The notes beneath the pieces are model-generated. The model was given only the letters and a program-made list of their open reading frames with translations. It did no database searches and had not been told where the DNA came from. Of a stretch of 64,000 nucleotides of DNA, positions 44,251-54,441 are shown in pieces (positions within the stretch are counted from its first letter, which is position 1; each line of letters begins with the position of its first letter). Source of the stretch: Usnea hakonensis (taxonomy: Eukaryota > Ascomycota > Lecanoromycetes > Lecanorales > Parmeliaceae); NCBI GenBank assembly GCA_013423325.1, contig BLJB01000123.1:62001-126000 (forward strand), in the 5' to 3' direction. The translations under genes were made by a program, and so were the position numbers.

Positions 44251-46063
44251 TTAGTCCCAGTATTTGATGACTCCCTCTAACCCTGCTGTGGCCACTCGAC
44301 TCGTCGTCTGTCTATTCCACTGTACACACGTAATGGCCCCTTCACCAGCCCGGATCTTGTGATGCATCTTGCAAGTCTTATAATCCCAAAAGCACACCCA
44401 GCCTCCACTATCCCCGCTTGATACCCAGTCGCCATTGGCACTAAGATCTACATCTATTGCGTAGCCACTCGTATTATGGCCACGGAACTCCTTCTTGCGA
44501 TTCTGGCGGAAGCGGTCAGTAGCAGCATATACAACAATCTTATTGTCGCCGCTTTGAAAGCAGACAGATTTTCCTGATGGATGAGGAGCTGCGGCTGTAA
44601 GAGCGAACATGTGAGGTTCCGCGATAAATTTGATGGGGACGGGGATATTTAGTTCCCATGCTCTTAAGGACTTGTCGTCAGACGTAGTGATGAAGCGTCG
44701 GTCTTCATCGACAAAGGTAATCGTGTTGATAGGGCCAAGATGGTGGTCATATTCTTGGGTCATCTCGCCAGAGCGAGTGTCGTACTGAATTATCTTTTTG
44801 TCCGACATGCCAGCTAAAAATTCATGAGGTGATGAGGGATTGAATTTGATACAATGAGGGATTGCACCGGTCTTGAACCGGGAGATGGCGGCGCCAGTTT
44901 CAGTGTCCCAGAGTTTCATGAAGCGATCGTATGAGCCACTGATGAGCTGAGTGCCGGTAGGGTTAAAGTTGACGTCTGATATAGATTTGGTATGACCGCT
45001 GTATGTTCGAAGGAGCTCGCGATCGCGGTAAACGTCGAAGATCTTTATCTTAGCATCTGCAGAGGCCGACAGGAGCAGATGATTTGTGGAGGGAATAAAC
45101 CGAATAGCGTTGATAGGCTTCGTGCCATGTTTCCAAGTATGTATGAGCTTCCTAATACGTATTAGTACCTCGTTTGGAAAACGCGCAGACACATAAAAAA
45201 AGGAAAAAGTACTTTGGATGGAATGTTCTTTCTAGCCCTTGTTCCTTATACAGATCGATATCAATATCCCTCGGAGCATGCATGTACGACCGTCCCTGGT
45301 AATCGACTAGCGAAGTCCCATGAAAATCTGTTGTTTCTTGGTTGGAGCGATCGTTCTCGTAGTCGGTAGCAGCCTTATTCATAGCGGCCATGTTGACCGG
45401 TGCGACTGACTCGTCTATATATTCCTCGTCACTTGCCAGCTCCTCCTCAGCTAGAGCGGCCTCGTCCTCGTACTGAACCTCTTCCTGGTATTTCGCCCAT
45501 GGTCCTAGGTATCGTCCCTCTCCGTCAACTATGCTAGGATCCCCTTTGGTCTGCCTTTGCCGCTTTGCCCTCGAAGATCGCATTTGGACAACATCTCGCC
45601 CTCCATACTTTTCTGCGCTTGCTAAATCTCCCACTAAGGCTCCATTTGCATTAGGTTCCTGGGCATAGCCTCGGGACTGGAAAGTACGGTGTTGATTTGT
45701 GAACGTAGCGTCACTGATCGCAGCTTCTTCTGCATATCCGGTCAACACATTCTTCCTTTTCAGAGCATTTCCCTGGGTGGTTTTGAACGGGTTCGTAGGG
45801 CCATGGGATGGGCGCGAGAGGTCTGCGTAAGGAACATTGTATGTGAGTGCGGTATCAGTAGGTTTCGCTAGCATCACCTGGAGTCGCATTGGGTCCTGCA
45901 TAATGTTAGAATGATAGCTGTATCTCCAAGAACGGTAGGACCAAACATCTAATGAGACCTCTGGAGCAGCGACAACAGTACTGGCAAGGGTCTTTCGCTG
46001 CTGTTCTCCTGGTGGAGAGGCCTCATCGTCGCTTGACGCGTAGTCTACACCAAGAAGCGCCAT
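44251..46063 (-). CDS. PRP17: Pre-mRNA-splicing factor Prp17/Cdc40
   Basis: Exons on the complement, 44251..45151, 45213..45895 and 45947..46063, give 566 residues. Prp17 is a spliceosomal WD40 protein that acts at the second catalytic step. The N-terminus MALLGVDYASSDDE is family-typical. The first junction gives PEVSLDDPMRLQVMLAKPTD. Conserved segments QGRSYMHAPRDIDIDL and HPKKLIHTWKHGTK lead into the propeller. The seven blades end at VATAGLEGVIKYWD. The first intron is 51 bp and has no in-frame stop, so leaving it in would add 17 residues rather than truncate. An ATG at 46216 is in frame upstream, but the added residues have no family character. Confidence 0.94.
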
Positions 46064-46557
46064 GATCGTTACTGAAGGATTGTGAAGTTGAATGCCGTAG
46101 TCAGATCTCATCAACGTCGTAATACGCCGGGGTTTAGCCGACTCTGTGGTGGCCACACCACCAGATAACGGCATTCGATGTCCCTTGGTCTCAATCATTA
46201 ACGATAAGGTATACAAAATTATTGCAGATTTTCGGGCTTTTGCGTGTACGATGAAACCAGCCCTACAGATTGGAAATTTGTAACTTTCTCTTTCGCGAAA
46301 TACAATGGCTATACATCATCAACATTACGAATAAGTTTACATATAGTAGCCTGACGAGCCCAAGATCCTCTGCTGGACTGAAGCTTCGTCTCTTCATCTC
46401 TCAACTAACGGCCACTCTTCCGATCTTTCTTCCAGGATATCCTAGTGTGTATGGTCCTGCACACGCGACCGCCTTCCATTTGCTAATGCCAGTTGCAGGT
46501 GATCTGCCTTCACTGCCAGCCGCCTTCTCGCATGCTCCGGTGTGCCTTCTCTTTGAG
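46064..46557. other. Intergenic region
   Basis: About 490 bp between PRP17 and the ERV14 end. It includes the PRP17 promoter. No other feature. Confidence 0.5.
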
Positions 46558-47179
46558 TCAATGCGATTCATCCCTTATTAATGCCACTATCATGCTGTAG
46601 AGATAGAAAAAGAACATGATCAAGTGAAAGCCGAGCTTGATGAATGATTCCTAGTCTGCTGTTAGCTCGCTTGGTTCTCACGAGACGTTGGGTACGCCCA
46701 GAGACGACGTCTTCGTACTTTCTTATGGACATTGAGCTTTCTAAATATTTCGGTCGCGTCAAGAAGATGTTGATTCTCAAATATTCTGCCCTTCCATTAG
46801 CTTGTTCCTTTCGGCCACATTCCCGCAACGCCTACTTCTTTGCATTGTATGCGAGTAACGGAAGATTTAGGACCAGGGCGATCCAGTAGCCGTTGATAAG
46901 AAAGAGGGCGGTAAGGACGCCGTGTACTGCAGCTTCGGGCACAATGTAGGTGTTAAGGCGGTTGCAGAGGTCGATAGGATTAATGTAGTCACTAAAGAGA
47001 CAGTACAGTCAGATTATTATTCTTTGAAGTAGCCAAATCACAGCAAGCCTCAGGTAGAATAGAGGTGTTGCTTACCATTCCAGATCGCTGTACATAATTG
47101 TGAAGAAGACTTGTAAGAATAGGTTCACGGCATTTATTAGTACCGCCAGAAGGTACAACCATGCTTCCCCCGACATCAT
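46558..47179 (-). CDS. ERV14: Cornichon-family ER export receptor (Erv14)
   Basis: This gene has no long uninterrupted frame. I assembled it from four short exons on the complement, 46558..46650, 46719..46785, 46836..46991 and 47076..47179, giving 139 residues, the usual cornichon length. The product starts MMSGEAWLYLLAVLINAVNL and continues with YSDLECDYINPIDLCNRLN, the family hallmark. It then has HLLDATEIFRKLNVHKK and ends with a hydrophobic segment (LIMFFFYLYSMIVAL). It is a COPII cargo receptor that packs membrane proteins into ER-derived vesicles. All three introns (84, 50 and 68 bp) have GT-AG ends and conserve phase. Confidence 0.95.
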
Positions 47180-47768
47180 TTGGAATATAGGTTCACTCAA
47201 GATAAGGTGCCTAGATGGTCGTGGCGCTGGTATGAAATAGAATATCAAAGGTTTTAATCCGTGTATCTGGGCCGATAAGCAAACCTATAGGACGGCGTCA
47301 CAAGCCGTGAATCTTGTAAAACTGGCACGGAAGTTGCGTACTATACAGTCGTAGCAGTCGTCCTCTAAGGCGTTTTGCAAGCTTAAGACTAGAATTAGAA
47401 GCGAGTATTGTTAAGGGAGTACCTCGTTCCTGAGTGAGGTTATGCTCCAAATTCTGCCTGCCAACGCCTAAAATTACTACTACCACTTTAGGGTGTTACA
47501 TTTTAGCGTTTCTATGTGCCTAATCTTTCAACACTTTCTCCCTTCGTCCACCCTTGTGCGCGCTCTTCAACACCAATGCTAACCTATCAAAAACAATTAC
47601 AATGTTCGGATTGCGATTGCCAAGCTCTTGTTTATAAAGGAAGCCACCTCACATTGTGGAGTAGTCTCATCTCTATAGTGACAGACTTGGTAAATTTAAT
47701 CACATGTGAACATGATTTTTTACTAGGGTATGTGCAACTGCAACATATTGTTCATGCCCGCATAGGTA
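47180..47768. other. Intergenic region
   Basis: 589 bp containing the ERV14 promoter and the 3' flank of the aminotransferase gene. No repeat or gene is seen. Confidence 0.5.
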
Positions 47769-49438
47769 TCATGCGCCGGCCTCATCCGCTAGTGGCACAG
47801 TGCGATAGCCCTTCTTCATGAACGATGTCATCATCTCCAAGCCTTCTTCGAGCACATCCGTTGCGCAGCAGAAGCCAAATCGTACAAAGCCCTGGAAATC
47901 CTTTCCGTTTCCAAAGCATCTACTTCCTGGGACTAGCATGACGCTCATATCCTCCATTAGCTTCTCGCAAAATACAACATCATCCACAGGAGATCCCATA
48001 TTAGAGAATTTGATAAAAGCAGTCGTCCCGGCTACGGGTCTCACCCACTCGCAAGCCCACCTATGACTCTCGACAAATCTTTCGAGAATCTCCAGGTTAC
48101 GTTTCGCGAGCTGGATATTCCTAGATAGTAGTGAGTGTATGCAGTTGTTGCCCAAAGCATATGCCGCAACCTGGTCATCAAGTTGGCTCACACTGATAGT
48201 TGTGAAGTCTCTGGCTTGGGCGCAAGCTTCTATGATCTCAGCACTCCTAGACGCAATCCATCCCACTCGTATACCTGCTAGGCTATAAGCCTTTGACAGC
48301 GAGCCTGTGGCGATTGTCTTTGCATACCCTAGTGAGAGGACTGAGGTGGGAAAGTCTTCTGATCCAGGCGAGATCGAGTGGAAAAGAGGGCGGTATACTT
48401 CGTCAGCCATGACAATGAGATTGTGCTCCTCGGCAGCTTCAATTAGCAGATCGAGAGTCTTTTTGGGAACGATAGCACCGGAAGGGTTGTTCGGATTGTT
48501 GATGATTATCATTCTGGTGTTTGGGCGTATGAGACTTCTCAACTCTTTAATGTCCAATTGCCATTTTTTTGACTCCTCTGCTCTCCAATAATCCACTTCG
48601 GCTCCCATTCTCCTAGGAATCTCATATAATTGTTGGTAGGCGGGATAATGACATATGACGTGGTCCCCCTTCCCGATGAGACCATAAAAGACTGTCATAT
48701 TTGCAGCAATCTTGCACGTTTCGGAGTCAGCACCCTCATTTGCAGATCCAAATCAGGGAAAACAAGAGGTGTCTAAGGAGTAAGAAGGGTGCTGAAATTG
48801 GGCAAGGTGCTCTTGCGACATGTCTCCCATTTGGAAGGCCCGTCTCCCAAAAAGAGGAAGCTAGAAGGATGCCTTACTGCGCCAGGAGTAATCAAGATAT
48901 TTGCTGCTTGAAAGGGTTTTCGGGCTGAGTAAAGGTTTGCGAGATTTGTGCGTAGTTTCTCTGACCCGCGTATCGAGCCATAAGTAAGCTTCGTTGACGA
49001 AGAACATATCTCGCCCGTTTTATTGTCCGAGAGATTTCTAAGATCTTCGAGTGATATCGAGGCCACGCATGTTTCTGCGATGTTATATTTGGCGTGAGTC
49101 TCATGCGTGTCCATCCACTGGGTTTTGGGATATCAGCTCCTGATCGTAAGCCTACTAATTTACAGAAATGACTATGACCGCAATATAATCAGATGGCATG
49201 GTGCGATGCAAGCAAGTGGCCCATTGGTGATGCTGCAAATCATCGAAGCGTAGAACGTGGATCAGGATACCGATACTTATGAAGCAGGTTCTGACTGAAG
49301 AGATTTGCGTCCCGAAGGAACTCCGCAGAAAGAGGCAGCACTATTTTACTGAGAATCACGCAGAATACAGTTGTGGTGTTAAGATGATTACAAGCTTACC
49401 TGCTCGACTTCGAAAGGCGCAACTTTGGCGATCGTCAT
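47769..49438 (-). CDS. Class I/II PLP-dependent aminotransferase
   Basis: Exons on the complement, 47769..48710, 48878..49117 and 49400..49438, give 406 residues. The fold-type I signature is clear: INNPNNPSG for cofactor/substrate contacts, MADEVYRPL with the cofactor Asp and Tyr, and TGSLSKAYSLAGIRVGW with the Schiff-base Lys. FVRFGFCCA near the end supplies the carboxylate-binding Arg. The short first exon (MTIAKVAPFEVEQ) joins to WMDTHETHAKYNIAETC, matching the N-terminal pattern of related fungal enzymes. The 282-bp first intron is long for this window. Amino-donor specificity cannot be read from sequence; related fungal proteins carry mixed labels. It is divergent from the ABC transporter. 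Confidence 0.87.
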
Positions 49439-49868
49439 GACTGTCAATCAAACGTTTCTCAAACTTTGGATGCGGCAAGTCCAAGGTCCACAATTGAAGT
49501 ACTGCATAAAGTACTCCGTAGTATGAGATTTATATGCAGAAAGTGAAACGAGGTGGTCCCATCGATGTCATCGGTGCGTGCTCCGAATGTCTGCCAAGGA
49601 CCCCACAATCGAGAACCCATGCGAGCCATGCAAGCTCCGCCCTTGAATCGCATGACCCACAACCACTAACTTTTATTCAATTTCTTCTTCTTTTTCTTTT
49701 TCTTTTTCATATCTTTCGAGAAAAGAGGGACTCGGCCGTTATTATTTGGTACCTCTCTATGCTCTTGATGCTCTTCTGAGGCCTGGTTTCACGTTATCGG
49801 TGCTGCCTCAGCCGCCACCACCACTACCACCAGCCTTCACTTCAATAGCCCATCATAGATCTGCCACC
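49439..49868. promoter_or_regulatory. Divergent promoter, aminotransferase / ABC transporter
   Basis: 430 bp between two divergent starts. A pyrimidine run (ttctt/cttttt units, 49681-49708) lies before the transporter start. The transporter ATG has a strong gccaccATG context. Confidence 0.55.
49681..49708. repeat. Pyrimidine-rich tract upstream of the ABC transporter
   Basis: An almost pure C/T run built of ttctt and cttttt units. Such tracts are common in fungal promoters and 5' leaders. Confidence 0.7.
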
Positions 49869-52800
49869 ATGATCAGGCGGCAGGTTGCGCTTGCTACGTT
49901 TGGACTGTTACTTCTTGTATGGCCTTCGTCCTCATATCAGAACTTTTCTAGGTCCGATCTCTTTCAGTCGACTTACTCCCTCTACGACGACCGACCGCCA
50001 GACTGCCCGCCTTGTTTCAACTGCAACCTCGAAGCTTTCCAGTGCGCACAATTCGCTACTTGCAACAAGTACAATGGCAAATGTTCATGCCCTCCGGGCT
50101 TTGGGGGTGAGGACTGCGCAACGCCTGTGTGTGGCTCTCTAGCTATGGGCAGAGATAGGGCCCCAAGAAGCGGAGGAGAGTGTGAGTGTGAAGAGGGCTG
50201 GCAGGGCATCAACTGTAACGTATGCAAGACGGATGAAGCCTGTAACGCGTTGATGCCAGAAGGCAAAGATGCTACATGTTACAAGGATGGTGTTGTAGTG
50301 CATGAAAACCACCAAATGTGTGACATCACCAACAGGAAAATTTTGGATCAACTGAAAGAGCGGTATCCGCAAGCTACCTTTTCTTGCAACGCCGAGGACA
50401 ACACATGCAATTTCCAGTTCTGGGTCGGTCAAGAGGAGTCCTTCTACTGCGCCCTCGACACTTGTACGTACAGCTCAAAGAATGAATACGACAGGAATAC
50501 TACAAGCTACAAATGTGAGCACATCAAGTGCGCCTGTGTTCCAGGACGTATGCTCTGTGGAGAAGAGGGATCAATCGACATTGGAGACTTTCTAGCAGAG
50601 GAAATTAAAGGACCAGCGTCATTTTCATCGATTAGCACAGAAGAGGGTAGCAGCAAAGATGGTAGCAAGTTTGAGGAACCAGCGATGAACAATCTCATCA
50701 AGAGCGTGTTTGGAGACGAGTCTATTACTCTGCAATGCTCTTGGGGCGAATGCTTATACCAAACTGACGTCCCAGGTTATACCAGGCCAGTCAAGAAGAT
50801 CAACACGCCATTAATTGCTGGTGTGATTGCTGGATGCGCCTTGTTTGTCGTATTGGTGATCTTGCTGGTATGGTATCTATCTAGGAGGCAGCTCAAACAT
50901 GGACCCATTTATCTGTCGGACGATTCAGATGACGATTTGGCTCAGATGATGGCAGAACACAAACCAGCATCCCTCCAATTTGATGACGTGTCCTACAACC
51001 TAAATGGAAAGCAGATCCTGTCCGGGGTTCAGGGCATTGCTCTACCAGGACAATTGATGGCTATCATGGGTGCATCAGGAGCCGGCAAGACTACTTTTCT
51101 CGATATCTTGGCAAGGAAGAACAAGCGTGGTGTTGTCGAGGGCAATTTTTACGTGAACGGAGAAAAAATCATTGACAATGAGTACCGCAGCGTTGTCGGT
51201 TTCGTGGACCAGGACGACACCATGCTCCCAACGCTGACCGTCCACGAGACCATCATGACAAGTGCTCTGCTTCGATTACCTAGAGACATGAGCATTCTAG
51301 TTAAAGAACAGCGCGTTTATGAGGTCGAGAAGCAGCTTGGGATCAGCGCCATCAAAGACCAGCTTATCGGATCAGAAGAAGGTAATGGACGTGGCATTTC
51401 GGGAGGTGAGAAGCGTAGGGTTGGAATTGCTTGCGAGCTGGTCACAAGCCCCAGTATACTCTTCCTGGACGAGCCGACGAGCGGGCTGGACGCTTTTAAT
51501 GCTTTCAATGTCATCGAATGTCTCGTAACATTGGCAAAAAACTACAACAGGACGATAATCTTCACCATACACCAGCCTCGATCCAACATCGTCGCCCTCT
51601 TTGATCATCTCGTGCTCCTCGCAAAGGGGCGGACCGTATACTCTGGACCGTATGCCAGCTGCCAAAGCTACTTTGACAGAATTGGGTACGCGTGTCCGCC
51701 TGGCTTTAACATCGCAGACTATCTCGTGGACCTCACCATGCATGCTCAGACGGCACATACGCCGACTGACGAGAGTGGCCCGCCTGGTTTTGACGGAGGC
51801 AGCGAAGGTATGCGAACTGTTAACAGTAGCGTTCGTGCCATCAAATCCATAGCTAGTGCTTCAAACATGAGCTTGGACAACAGCAGTTACGGGAGCTACA
51901 ATGAGTCGAATCAAAGACCAAAAAGCAAACGCAAATTATCACTGAAACAGCAGCAAGATCGTAGGCTCTTCACGCGGAAGAAGAGTACCACAGGCGCGGA
52001 ATCCCCTTCAACCCCAAAGACTGATGATGAGACCTCCGATCATAATGATCGCAGAAACAGTGCGGATCTGATCCGCCTATCAAAGCAGCAGGGCCAAGTA
52101 CGTCCGCAAATTCTGGATGATCCACATCAGCTTCCACCTCCAGCCTATGGCACTGGTACTGGACTGGATGATCTTATTACAAGCTATTTGAACTCAGATG
52201 TTGCTGGATCTGTTCGAGATGACATCAACGCCGCTGTCGGCAGTGCATCGAATGCAAACGGTGCAGTCAATGGTCAGCCTAACCACGCAAGAGTCGTATC
52301 AGGTACTATGAAAGGCTATCGACGTGTAGGTTGGATAAGTCAGTTCACGATCTTGTCGCAAAGAACCTGGCGAAATCTCTACCGGAATCCTATGCTAATG
52401 CTCACACACTACGCCATCGCCATTCTCCTTGCTGTCCTGTCTGGCTTTTTATTCTACGGATTGACAGATGACATCAAAGGCTTCCAGAACAGACTCGGCC
52501 TTTTTTTCTTCGTTCTTGCCTTGTTTGGCTTCAGCACCCTGACAAGTCTTACGGTCTTCTCGTCCGAGCGACTTCTGTTTGTACGGGAAAGAGCAAATGG
52601 TTATTACTCGCCCATATCTTACTTCGCAGCTAAAGTCGTCTTCGATATCGTACCCTTACGCCTCATACCTCCGATAATCATGGGAGCGATCGTATACCCT
52701 ATGACAGGCCTAACCCCGGCGTGGCCTGAATTTTTCAAATTCATACTTATACTAGTACTTTTCAATCTCGCCGCAGCTGCTGTATGCCTGTTCATTGGTA

Positions 52801-53213
52801 TTGTCATCAAAGACGGAGGCGTCGCAAATTTGATTGGCAGTTTGGTAATGCTTTTCAGCCTGCTCTTTGCAGGGTTGTTACTCAATCACGATGCAATACC
52901 TAAGGCGGCGCTATGGTTGCAGACCGTAAGCGCTGAATTCCTTCCTACTCAAATACCGTTTGCTAATATGCCACAGCTCTCAATTTTCCACTACGGTTTT
53001 GAAGCTCTCATCGTCAATGAGGTCACATTCCTCACTCTCATCGATCACAAATACGGTCTCGACATTGAAGTGCCCGGCGCGTCTATCCTGAGTGCATTTG
53101 GATTTGACAATCTCGCTTTGTGGAAAGACGTGATTGGTCTTGCCATTTTCTCTGGTGCTTTTATCGTCATCGCCTATGTGGCTATGCATGTGTTACTAGT
53201 TGAGAGGAGGTAA
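49869..53213 (+). CDS. ABCG-family half-type transporter related to yeast Adp1
   Basis: A single exon of 1114 residues from the strong gccaccATG at 49869. A signal peptide (ALATFGLLLLVWPSSS) is followed by a cysteine-rich luminal region with EGF-like motifs (CNKYNGKCSCPPGFGGEDC, GGECECEEGWQGINC). The first membrane span is near 315-337. The nucleotide-binding domain has Walker A GASGAGKTT near 401, signature GISGGEKRR near 509, Walker B ILFLDEPTSGLD near 530 and the H-loop FTIHQPRSN. A disordered linker precedes six or so C-terminal membrane spans (about 838-1110). All ATPase motifs are intact. The order matches Adp1, whose substrate is unknown. The likely location is an internal membrane. 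Confidence 0.94.
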   Translation: MIRRQVALATFGLLLLVWPSSSYQNFSRSDLFQSTYSLYDDRPPDCPPCFNCNLEAFQCAQFATCNKYNGKCSCPPGFGGEDCATPVCGSLAMGRDRAPRSGGECECEEGWQGINCNVCKTDEACNALMPEGKDATCYKDGVVVHENHQMCDITNRKILDQLKERYPQATFSCNAEDNTCNFQFWVGQEESFYCALDTCTYSSKNEYDRNTTSYKCEHIKCACVPGRMLCGEEGSIDIGDFLAEEIKGPASFSSISTEEGSSKDGSKFEEPAMNNLIKSVFGDESITLQCSWGECLYQTDVPGYTRPVKKINTPLIAGVIAGCALFVVLVILLVWYLSRRQLKHGPIYLSDDSDDDLAQMMAEHKPASLQFDDVSYNLNGKQILSGVQGIALPGQLMAIMGASGAGKTTFLDILARKNKRGVVEGNFYVNGEKIIDNEYRSVVGFVDQDDTMLPTLTVHETIMTSALLRLPRDMSILVKEQRVYEVEKQLGISAIKDQLIGSEEGNGRGISGGEKRRVGIACELVTSPSILFLDEPTSGLDAFNAFNVIECLVTLAKNYNRTIIFTIHQPRSNIVALFDHLVLLAKGRTVYSGPYASCQSYFDRIGYACPPGFNIADYLVDLTMHAQTAHTPTDESGPPGFDGGSEGMRTVNSSVRAIKSIASASNMSLDNSSYGSYNESNQRPKSKRKLSLKQQQDRRLFTRKKSTTGAESPSTPKTDDETSDHNDRRNSADLIRLSKQQGQVRPQILDDPHQLPPPAYGTGTGLDDLITSYLNSDVAGSVRDDINAAVGSASNANGAVNGQPNHARVVSGTMKGYRRVGWISQFTILSQRTWRNLYRNPMLMLTHYAIAILLAVLSGFLFYGLTDDIKGFQNRLGLFFFVLALFGFSTLTSLTVFSSERLLFVRERANGYYSPISYFAAKVVFDIVPLRLIPPIIMGAIVYPMTGLTPAWPEFFKFILILVLFNLAAAAVCLFIGIVIKDGGVANLIGSLVMLFSLLFAGLLLNHDAIPKAALWLQTVSAEFLPTQIPFANMPQLSIFHYGFEALIVNEVTFLTLIDHKYGLDIEVPGASILSAFGFDNLALWKDVIGLAIFSGAFIVIAYVAMHVLLVERR

Positions 53214-53841
53214 CGATTAATGTGCTCCACACTCGCAGACTCCATGTATGTATTTGTGTATATTTGGGCCGTGATGGCACTCAGTATTTTAAGCGTGATT
53301 GGGCGAGCGTGTAACATCATTTTTCCTCAAAGCAGAGATATCATACAAATCTCTCAATATCGCGCACCAGCTGCAAGCTACCTCATTTCTTTTTGCCGAT
53401 CATGTTTCGTTTCGGCAGGTTCGTTTTCGTTCATGCATGATCTTTCCGTGGCGTGCCGCAAATCAGAAGGTCTGGAATTCCTGCCCTTCGCCACCGGCTT
53501 TGTAAAAATGGCATCTGGTGCCGGCGGGAGCGATTTGCCAACATGGAAAAAATGCCTCAGACGATCATGATTCCTATACATTTGTAAAAATGGTATAAGA
53601 TGAACTGCCTTGCTTTCTCTTTTTTTCTTTATCTCCACAATCCCTTTCTTTGAAAAGAAAAACAACCCTCTCAAGAAAACCAGTACCAAATCATTTACCT
53701 CTCCCTCTCCCTCTCCCTCTCTCAGAACCCCAACCCAAACCACATACGTTGAATACTCCTCCATCATCATTACACCAACCTGTACGCTCCGCCCGCACCG
53801 TCATCACTCCAACGAGTCCCCCACAACCCCCCACTCCCACC
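53214..53841. other. Intergenic region with pyrimidine repeat
   Basis: It follows the transporter gene. A CTCTCC repeat tract lies at 53698-53724, and C-rich leader-like DNA precedes a short ORF at 53842. Confidence 0.5.
53698..53724. repeat. CTCTCC microsatellite-like tract
   Basis: About four copies of a ctctcc unit in non-coding DNA upstream of the candidate microprotein. Confidence 0.8.
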
Positions 53842-53934
53842 ATGTCTCGACGCTACCACGGTTTCTTCGGCGTGTATACCCACTTCCTGGTCGTCGCCTT
53901 TGGGCTCGTGGTTATGATTTTTGAAGCGCTGTGA
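53842..53934 (+). CDS. Candidate 30-residue membrane microprotein
   Basis: A short frame with a good start context (accATGtc). It encodes a basic N-terminus (MSRRYHGF) followed by one hydrophobic segment of about 17 residues (THFLVVAFGLVVMIFEAL) running to the stop. The upstream DNA is pyrimidine- and C-rich with no other ATG-led frame that looks better, like a fungal 5' leader. Basic-then-hydrophobic order fits a tail-anchored or single-pass microprotein, but a chance ORF of this length is common. I do not recognise a family. An in-frame ATG at 53650 would add a Pro-rich stretch that looks like untranslated DNA. Confidence 0.35.
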   Translation: MSRRYHGFFGVYTHFLVVAFGLVVMIFEAL

Positions 53935-54441
53935 AATGGAAGGTGGGATGGGCGGTGTGTGAGTTGGTGTTGTGGGGCGAGGGTCATGGATTCTAGTGCT
54001 ATGGACTTCTATGGATTCATGATGTTATGAGGCTGCATGTGATATAAGATTAGACTTGGGCAAGGAATTCTTGGTGATAGATTATTACGACTTGATGATG
54101 CTGAGATGGGAATCTGTCATGGGTGGGGTGCTTGCTACGGGGCCGGGCTCGGCGCTTTGGATGTCTAGGGTGGACGATGGGATTTGGGTTTTCCCAATCG
54201 ACTCTCAACACATCTTTTTCCCAGAGAACTCGGCACGCTCCTGGTCAATCATCTTATGCCTCCATTACCAAATCCCCATCAGTAGGGTACAATTCTCTGC
54301 GGACGAGGACATTCAGCAGATATCAAGCCCGTTGAATCACACTGCTTTTCACGTTTTGCGGCACTTTTCTCAAGCCCTGATACTCATGATCTATGTAGAG
54401 TACATACCTCTCCACTATCTCTTCAAAATGGACTTTGCCCT
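53935..54441. other. Convergent 3' intergenic region before LYS12
   Basis: 507 bp. The plus-strand frame from 54056 overlaps LYS12 antisense and lacks features. Nothing else is seen. Confidence 0.5.

Noticed and set aside
47298..47486. 62-codon minus-strand ORF upstream of ERV14
   Set aside because: Short, with no features, and within the ERV14 promoter and aminotransferase 3' flank.
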